NCBI GenBank assembly: GCA_003525045.1
Contig: DQGF01000023.1
Coordinates: forward strand, 497 to 5,954
From: Pseudomonas sp.
GTDB taxonomy: Bacteria; Pseudomonadota; Gammaproteobacteria; Pseudomonadales; Pseudomonadaceae
Reading direction: 5' to 3'
Length of the DNA stretch: 5,458 nucleotides
Below the pieces are notes generated by a model that saw only the letters and a program-made list of their open reading frames with translations, did no database searches and had not been told where the DNA came from. Positions within the stretch are counted from its first letter, which is position 1; every line of letters begins with the position of its first letter. The position numbers and the translations under genes were made by a program. Shown piece after piece: positions 1 through 5,458 of the stretch.

Positions 1-893
1 CCCTGGTTGAAGAACGCCAGCACCAGGCCTTCGGCAGCTTTCTCGATGAACTGCGGTTCGGCGTTCATGATGTCTTCGAAGAAGATGTTAGGCGACTTGC
101 CACCCAGCTCCACGGTGGACGGAATGATGTTTTCGGCGGCGCATTTCATGATGTGCGAGCCGACCGGGGTCGAGCCGGTGAAAGCGATCTTGGCGATGCG
201 CTTGCTGGTGGCCAGGGCCTCACCGGCCTCTTTGCCGAAACCTTGCACCACGTTCAGTACACCCGGCGGCAGCAGGTCGCCGATCAGCTCCATGAGCACG
301 GTAATGCCCAGTGGGGTTTGTTCGGCAGGCTTGAGCACTACGCAGTTACCGGCAGCCAGGGCCGGGGCGAGTTTCCAGGCGGCCATCAGGATCGGGAAGT
401 TCCACGGGATGATCTGCCCGACCACACCCAGCGGTTCATGGATGTGATAAGCCACGGTGTTGCCGTCGATCTCGGCAGCGCTGCCTTCCTGGGCACGGAT
501 GCAGCCGGCGAAGTAGCGGAAATGGTCGGCCGCCAGCGGGATATCCGCGTTGAGTGTTTCACGTACGGCTTTGCCGTTGTCCCAGGATTCGGTGATCGCC
601 AGGACTTCCAGGTTCTGTTCGATGCGGTCGGCGATTTTCAGCAGCACCAGTGAGCGCGCCTGGGCGGACGTGGCGCCCCAGGCATCGGCAGCCGCGTGGG
701 CAGCGTCCAGGGCTTTGTCGATGTCTTCGGCCGTGGAACGCGGGAATTCGGCAATCGGTTGGCCATTCACTGGCGAGGTATTGGTGAAGTACTGACCTTT
801 GACAGGCGCGACGAACTCGCCGCCGATGTAGTTACCGTATTTGCTCTTGAACGAAACGATAGCGCCTTCAGTACCGGGGTGAGCGTAACGCAT
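1..893 (-). CDS. exaC: NAD-dependent (acet)aldehyde dehydrogenase, ExaC/AldB type, 5' part only
   Basis: This gene encodes a cytoplasmic aldehyde dehydrogenase that oxidises acetaldehyde or similar short aldehydes to the acid with NAD+. I translated the minus strand by hand from the ATG at 893, which has AAGGAG 8 nt upstream; 297 full codons are present of about 506 usual for the family. The protein begins [20 protein letters not shown], as in ExaC-type enzymes. Visible motifs are IIPWNFP (161-167, with the oxyanion-hole Asn165), LKPAE (187-191), the cofactor-binding FTGSTPVG (238-245) and [10 protein letters not shown] with general base Glu262 (261-270). The window ends at NQG, so the catalytic Cys, expected about three residues later, is not visible. 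A sigma-54 promoter precedes it and a sigma-54 activator is divergent. P. aeruginosa has two close paralogues, exaC (ethanol oxidation) and PA4022 (ethanolamine operon). The neighbours favour the PA4022 role, so the symbol denotes family rather than proven orthology. Confidence 0.93.
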   Translation of the reverse strand, partial: MRYAHPGTEGAIVSFKSKYGNYIGGEFVAPVKGQYFTNTSPVNGQPIAEFPRSTAEDIDKALDAAHAAADAWGATSAQARSLVLLKIADRIEQNLEVLAITESWDNGKAVRETLNADIPLAADHFRYFAGCIRAQEGSAAEIDGNTVAYHIHEPLGVVGQIIPWNFPILMAAWKLAPALAAGNCVVLKPAEQTPLGITVLMELIGDLLPPGVLNVVQGFGKEAGEALATSKRIAKIAFTGSTPVGSHIMKCAAENIIPSTVELGGKSPNIFFEDIMNAEPQFIEKAAEGLVLAFFNQ

Positions 894-901
894 GATGTTT
901 T

Positions 902-907
902 CTCCTT
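902..907 (-). promoter_or_regulatory. Ribosome binding site of the aldehyde dehydrogenase
   Basis: On the minus strand the sequence reads AAGGAG followed by 8 nt and ATG (891-893). This strong Shine-Dalgarno match fixes the start codon. Confidence 0.85.
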
Positions 908-917
908 GGCTTTTGTA

Positions 918-952
918 CTTATAAGGGAGCGCGCATGTGCGCTTGTTATAAG
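918..952. repeat. Nested inverted repeat over the predicted aldehyde dehydrogenase transcription start
   Basis: The outer arms are CTTATAA (918-924) and TTATAAG (946-952), an exact 7-bp inverted repeat. The inner arms are AGCGC (928-932) and GCGCT (939-943). Alternatively, GCGCA-TG-TGCGC (931-942) pairs. The predicted sigma-54 start lies near 947, so the outer repeat works only at DNA level. The inner one would be a stem-loop a few nucleotides from the 5' end of the mRNA. It could be an operator, an mRNA-stabilising 5' hairpin, or chance. No protein site is recognised. Confidence 0.45.
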
Positions 953-957
953 CGTAG

Positions 958-973
958 AGCAAAGGTCGGGCCA
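958..973 (-). promoter_or_regulatory. Sigma-54 (RpoN) -24/-12 promoter of the aldehyde dehydrogenase operon
   Basis: The minus strand reads TGGCCCG-ACCT-TTGCT (973 down to 958). The sigma-54 consensus is TGGCACG-N4-TTGCW, so there is one mismatch (A to C), and the invariant GG and GC are separated by the required 10 nt. With -12 at about 959, transcription would start near 947 and leave a leader of about 54 nt before the ATG at 893. The divergent gene encodes a sigma-54 activator, which independently supports RpoN control. Confidence 0.82.
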
Positions 974-1013
974 CTGCCCTGTAGGTCAGGTAAATCAAGG
1001 CCTTGCGCAGTTT

Positions 1014-1024
1014 TTGTCGGACAA
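1014..1024. promoter_or_regulatory. 11-bp palindrome, possible accessory regulator site
   Basis: TTGTC-G-GACAA is a perfect dyad centred on 1019, about 72 bp upstream of the predicted start near 947. Its half-site TTGTC is related to, but differs from, the CTGTG half-site of the repeats just upstream. It may be a weaker activator site or may bind something else. Confidence 0.35.
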
Positions 1025-1027
1025 GCG

Positions 1028-1094
1028 GGCACAGCCTGTGACGCTTTCGGTACAGCCTGCGTGACACTTTGTGCCGGTTGTGGCACAGCCTGTG
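1028..1094. promoter_or_regulatory. Cluster of three ACAGCCTG repeats, candidate enhancer sites for the divergent activator
   Basis: ACAGCCTG occurs at 1031-1038, 1052-1059 and 1085-1092. The outer two lie in identical 13-mers GGCACAGCCTGTG (1028-1040 and 1082-1094), each containing the perfect dyad CACAG-C-CTGTG. The middle copy (TACAGCCTGCG) is a degenerate dyad. Centres are 21 and 33 bp apart, close to 2 and 3 helical turns, so all three would face the same side of DNA. They lie about 88, 109 and 142 bp upstream of the predicted start near 947, the usual range for sigma-54 activator sites. Binding by the neighbouring AcoR/EatR-type protein is an inference. Confidence 0.6.
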
Positions 1095-1174
1095 GCCGGG
1101 CGGTCTTGCCAGCATTGCAATGCGCGGAGGGCTGGAGGATGCTGGGCGTCACCTCAAGCAGGGCCAATGAGTCC

Positions 1175-1181
1175 AGGGGAG
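1175..1181 (+). promoter_or_regulatory. Likely ribosome binding site of the sigma-54 activator
   Basis: AGGGGAG lies 11 nt before the ATG at 1193, a slightly long spacing. No better start is visible, because the next in-frame Met is residue 51. I found no convincing sigma-70 promoter for this gene in 1095-1175. Confidence 0.5.
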
Positions 1182-1192
1182 AATAACAAGAA

Positions 1193-3106
<1,914 letters not shown>

Positions 3107-3118
3107 ATTCCCCGAACC

Positions 3119-3191
3119 TGTAGGAGCGAGGCTTGCCCGCGAAGGGGACCTCAAGGCCGCCAAAGCTTCGCGGGCAAGCCTCGCTCCTACA
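3119..3191. repeat. REP doublet (REPIN-like) inverted repeat
   Basis: Two copies of the 26-mer that starts TGTAGGAGCGAGGCTTGC and ends CCGCGAAG face each other, at 3119-3144 and reverse-complemented at 3166-3191. All 26 pairs match, around a 21-nt loop. Core and layout are those of Pseudomonas REP sequences, non-autonomous elements thought to be spread by RAYT (REP-associated tyrosine) transposases. No RAYT gene is in the window. The hairpin begins 12 nt after the regulator's stop codon and has no T-tract, so it is not a classical intrinsic terminator. It could still protect the 3' end of the regulator mRNA or limit read-through into mpl. Confidence 0.93.
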
Positions 3192-3266
3192 AGAGCGGTG
3201 GTGTCTGGTCTTGAAACACAAGGTGCGAATTTCCCCTCCCTGGGCTAACCTGCGGCCATGTTTTAC

Positions 3267-3270
3267 GAGG
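3267..3270 (+). promoter_or_regulatory. Ribosome binding site that fixes the mpl start
   Basis: GAGG lies 6 nt before the ATG at 3277. It supports this start over an in-frame upstream ATG at 3133, which lies inside the REP element and would add 48 unrelated residues. No clear -35/-10 pair for mpl is visible between the REP and this site; TTGAAA at 3211 has no good partner. Confidence 0.7.
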
Positions 3271-3276
3271 TCGACT

Positions 3277-4626
3277 ATGCACATTCATATTCTCGGTATC
3301 TGCGGCACTTTCATGGGTTCGATGGCGGTTCTGGCCAAAGAGCTGGGCCATCACGTGACCGGCTCCGATGCCAACGTCTATCCGCCGATGAGCACTCAGC
3401 TTGAGGCTCAAGGCATTGAGCTGACCCAAGGCTACGACCCGGCGCAGCTCGATCCGGCACCGGACCTGGTGGTGGTTGGCAACGCCATGTCCCGCGGCAA
3501 TCCGGCCGTCGAATACGTGTTGAACAAAGGCCTGCCTTACGTCTCAGGCCCGCAATGGCTGGCGGATCACGTGCTGCAAGGCCGCTGGGTGCTGGCCGTT
3601 GCCGGCACTCACGGCAAGACCACCACCAGCAGCATGCTCGCCTGGGTGCTGGAACATGCGGGCATGAGTCCGGGTTTCCTGATCGGTGGCGTGCCGCAGA
3701 ACTTCTCGGTGTCGGCGCGCCTGGGTGACACACCTTTCTTCGTCATCGAAGCCGACGAATACGACAGCGCCTTCTTCGACAAGCGCTCCAAGTTCGTACA
3801 TTACCGCCCGCGCACGGCAATCCTGAACAACCTGGAATACGATCACGCTGACATCTTCCCGGATCTGCCAGCCATTGAGCGGCAGTTCCACCATTTGGTG
3901 CGCACGATTCCGAGCGAAGGCCTGGTGATCCATCCGACCACCGAGCCGGCGTTGCAGCGCGTCATCGAAATGGGTTGCTGGACCCCGGTGCAAACCACCG
4001 GTGCCGGCGGTCAGTGGCAGGTCAAGTTGTTGAGCGAAGACGGTTCGATATTCGAAGTGATGTTCGAAGGCGTCGCCCAGGGCGTGGTCGAATGGGACAT
4101 GACCGGTCAGCACAACGTCGCTAACGCCCTGGCCACCTTGGCTGCTGCTCGCCATGTCGGTGTTGTACCGTCCATGGGCATCGCCGCGTTGAGCGCCTTC
4201 AAGAGCGTGAAACGGCGGATGGAGAAAGTCGCGGAAGTTCGTGGCATTACCATCTACGATGACTTCGCTCACCACCCGACCGCCATCGCCACCACCCTCG
4301 ACGGTCTGCGCAAACGCATCGGCGACGCGCCGTTGATCGCAATCATCGAGCCGCGTTCCAATTCCATGAAGCTCGGTGCTCACCGTGATGGCTTGCCGGA
4401 AAGCGTGGTCGATGCCGATCAAGTGATCTGGTATGCGCCGGCCAACCTCGGTTGGGACCTGGGCGCTACCGCCGCCTTGTGCACGGTGCCATCGATCGTC
4501 AGCGATTCTCTGGAAGGTATCATCGACCGCGTGAAGAGCCAGGCCCAACCCGGCACTCATGTGGTGATCATGAGCAATGGCGGCTTCGGCGGCCTGCACG
4601 GCAAACTCGCCGAGGCGCTGCAATGA
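3277..4626 (+). CDS. mpl: UDP-N-acetylmuramate:L-alanyl-gamma-D-glutamyl-meso-diaminopimelate ligase
   Basis: Mpl is a cytoplasmic murein-recycling enzyme. It joins the salvaged tripeptide L-Ala-gamma-D-Glu-meso-Dap to UDP-MurNAc with ATP, bypassing MurC, MurD and MurE. The protein has 449 aa, close to the roughly 457 of E. coli Mpl. It shows the three-domain Mur ligase plan: N-terminal UDP-substrate fold starting [18 protein letters not shown]-loop GTHGKTTT (110-117, Lys114); central-domain [13 protein letters not shown] (158-170), [10 protein letters not shown] (185-194) and GQHNVANAL (277-285); C-terminal KRRME (312-316), [10 protein letters not shown] (328-337) and SNGGFGGL (433-440). [11 protein letters not shown] and SNGGFGG point to Mpl rather than MurC. 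It overlaps ubiX by 4 bp. A meso-Dap-specific ligase fits a Gram-negative host. Confidence 0.97.
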   Translation: MHIHILGICGTFMGSMAVLAKELGHHVTGSDANVYPPMSTQLEAQGIELTQGYDPAQLDPAPDLVVVGNAMSRGNPAVEYVLNKGLPYVSGPQWLADHVLQGRWVLAVAGTHGKTTTSSMLAWVLEHAGMSPGFLIGGVPQNFSVSARLGDTPFFVIEADEYDSAFFDKRSKFVHYRPRTAILNNLEYDHADIFPDLPAIERQFHHLVRTIPSEGLVIHPTTEPALQRVIEMGCWTPVQTTGAGGQWQVKLLSEDGSIFEVMFEGVAQGVVEWDMTGQHNVANALATLAAARHVGVVPSMGIAALSAFKSVKRRMEKVAEVRGITIYDDFAHHPTAIATTLDGLRKRIGDAPLIAIIEPRSNSMKLGAHRDGLPESVVDADQVIWYAPANLGWDLGATAALCTVPSIVSDSLEGIIDRVKSQAQPGTHVVIMSNGGFGGLHGKLAEALQ

Positions 4627-5255
4627 ACAACGGTCCGGATCGCATCACGCTGGCAATGACCGGCGCTTCGGGCGCCCAGTACGGTTTGCGCCTGCTGGAC
4701 TGCCTGATACGCGAAGACCGCGAAGTGCACTTCCTGATCTCCAAGGCTGCACAGTTGGTGATGGCCACCGAGACTGACGTTTCGCTGCCGCCGAAAACCC
4801 AGATGATGCAGGCCTTTCTCACCGAGTACACCGGCGCTGCCGCCGGGCAGATTCGGGTGTACAGCAAGGAAGACTGGATGTCGCCAGTGGCCTCGGGCTC
4901 TGGCGCGCCGGCGGCGATGGTGGTGGTACCGTGCTCCACTGGGACCTTGTCGGCGATTGCAATGGGGGCTTGCAACAACCTGATCGAGCGTGCCGCCGAC
5001 GTCACGTTGAAGGAGCGTCGTCAGTTGATTCTGGTGCCGCGCGAGGCGCCGTATTCAAGCATCCATCTGGAGAACATGCTCAAGTTGTCGAACATGGGCG
5101 TGACGATTTTGCCGGCGTCGCCGGGCTTCTATCATCAGCCGCAAACAATCGATGATCTGATCGACTTCGTCGTGGCGCGGATTCTCAATCTGCTGAACAT
5201 TCCCCAGGACATGCTGCCGCGTTGGGGCGAACACCATCTGATCAGCGATGAATAA
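4623..5255 (+). CDS. ubiX: Flavin prenyltransferase UbiX (prenylated-FMN synthase)
   Basis: UbiX joins a dimethylallyl group from dimethylallyl monophosphate to FMN. The prenylated FMN made is the cofactor of the UbiD decarboxylase in ubiquinone biosynthesis. The product has 210 aa, the usual length, and closely resembles P. aeruginosa UbiX as I remember it. Motifs are the flavin-binding TGASGAQYG (13-21), [10 protein letters not shown] (101-110), [18 protein letters not shown] (116-133) and [19 protein letters not shown] (138-156). Residues corresponding to known active-site positions are present: Arg123, Lys130, Arg140, Glu141 and Tyr170. The start codon overlaps the mpl stop (ATGA, 4623-4626), with GAGG 7 nt upstream (4612-4615) inside mpl. 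Translational coupling to mpl is therefore likely. Older annotations call this family 3-octaprenyl-4-hydroxybenzoate carboxy-lyase. Confidence 0.97.
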   Translation: MNNGPDRITLAMTGASGAQYGLRLLDCLIREDREVHFLISKAAQLVMATETDVSLPPKTQMMQAFLTEYTGAAAGQIRVYSKEDWMSPVASGSGAPAAMVVVPCSTGTLSAIAMGACNNLIERAADVTLKERRQLILVPREAPYSSIHLENMLKLSNMGVTILPASPGFYHQPQTIDDLIDFVVARILNLLNIPQDMLPRWGEHHLISDE

Positions 5256-5458
5256 GCCGCTGATCATTCTGCTGGTGTTGCAACTGGCTGGCTGCGCCAC
5301 CGCGCGCACGCTCGATGCCGCCAAACCCGGGTCGCCGGTGGTGTACTCGGGGACCCGTCTGGATCTGTATGCCATGAACGGAGGTTGCTGCGCCATGGAC
5401 CGCTTTGGCGCAGAGGCGCCGAGCTATCCAGGCGTCGACCTGCCAGCCAGTGCCTTGC
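5248..5458 (+). CDS. YceK/YidQ-like small lipoprotein, 5' part only
   Basis: Seventy codons are visible before the right edge. The protein begins [20 protein letters not shown], a short lipoprotein signal with one Lys, a hydrophobic core (5-14) and lipobox L13-A-G-C16. Ala at +2 after the lipidated Cys16 predicts outer-membrane sorting. The mature part contains [13 protein letters not shown] (31-43) and a start of the [10 protein letters not shown] pattern (61-70), which resemble YceK/YidQ (DUF1375) proteins of unknown function. A vicinal Cys pair (47-48, NGGCCAM) is notable for an envelope protein. The ATG overlaps the end of ubiX by 8 bp. No strong Shine-Dalgarno is seen at normal spacing, so translation probably depends on ubiX. 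In P. putida a hypothetical gene sits at this place (from memory). The lipoprotein call is firmer than the family call. Confidence 0.85.
   Translation, partial: MNKPLIILLVLQLAGCATARTLDAAKPGSPVVYSGTRLDLYAMNGGCCAMDRFGAEAPSYPGVDLPASAL

Noticed and set aside
1093..1109. Possible plus-strand sigma-54 promoter for the activator (TGG...TTGC)
   Set aside because: GG and GC are separated by 12 nt rather than the required 10.
935..1186. An 83-codon plus-strand reading frame filling the divergent intergenic region, with GGGAG 5 nt before its ATG, ending 6 nt before the activator gene
   Set aside because: It runs through the sigma-54 promoter and the repeat cluster, uses AGA, AGG and GGA codons repeatedly, and gives a Cys-rich low-complexity product. 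The repeats do fall in one frame (each encodes Gly-Thr-Ala-Cys), because 21 and 33 are multiples of 3, so coding is a minor alternative explanation. Conservation of the frame in relatives would reopen it.
3133..3276. In-frame N-terminal extension of mpl by 48 codons
   Set aside because: It starts inside the REP element and encodes no family sequence. The ATG at 3277 has a ribosome binding site and gives the standard [14 protein letters not shown] start.
3544..4623. A 359-codon minus-strand open frame antisense to mpl
   Set aside because: It is fully antisense to a gene with complete Mur-ligase motifs. It has no recognisable domain and arises from GC-rich codon use.

Overview
The window looks like core chromosome of a Pseudomonas, most likely from the fluorescens/putida side of the genus. 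The evidence is the gene order (aldehyde dehydrogenase, divergent sigma-54 activator, mpl, ubiX, small lipoprotein), which I know from memory for P. putida and P. aeruginosa, the close match of the remembered P. aeruginosa UbiX sequence, and a REP doublet beginning TGTAGGAGCGAGGCTTG, typical of Pseudomonas intergenic DNA. No database search was possible.

Left block (1-1192): the 5' 297 codons of an NAD-dependent aldehyde dehydrogenase (ExaC/AldB type) run leftwards out of the window, cut just before the catalytic cysteine. Its upstream region holds a near-consensus sigma-54 promoter on the minus strand (958-973). Behind it lies a cluster of short dyads (1014-1094), at the distance expected for enhancer-binding-protein sites. 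An inverted repeat (918-952) straddles the predicted transcription start.

Middle block (1193-3106): a divergent, full-length sigma-54 activator of the AcoR/EatR type (GAF, PAS-like, AAA+, Fis-type HTH). In P. aeruginosa the equivalent regulator, EatR (PA4021), works with RpoN to switch on an operon that starts with this aldehyde dehydrogenase and continues with an ethanolamine transporter and eutBC. By analogy, this half of the window is an acetaldehyde/ethanolamine catabolic switch, with eat and eutBC expected beyond the left edge. This is inferred from synteny and domain content.

Right block (3107-5458): after a gap occupied mainly by a perfect 26-bp REP inverted repeat, three genes overlap in one rightward unit. 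They are mpl (murein tripeptide recycling ligase), ubiX (prenyl-FMN synthase for ubiquinone synthesis; 4-bp ATGA overlap with mpl) and a YceK/YidQ-like lipoprotein (8-bp overlap with ubiX, cut by the right edge). The overlaps suggest translational coupling.

I see no mobile gene, CRISPR array, RNA gene or prophage, and no sign of an undescribed multi-gene system. The most informative unexplained structure is the regulatory DNA at 918-1094.
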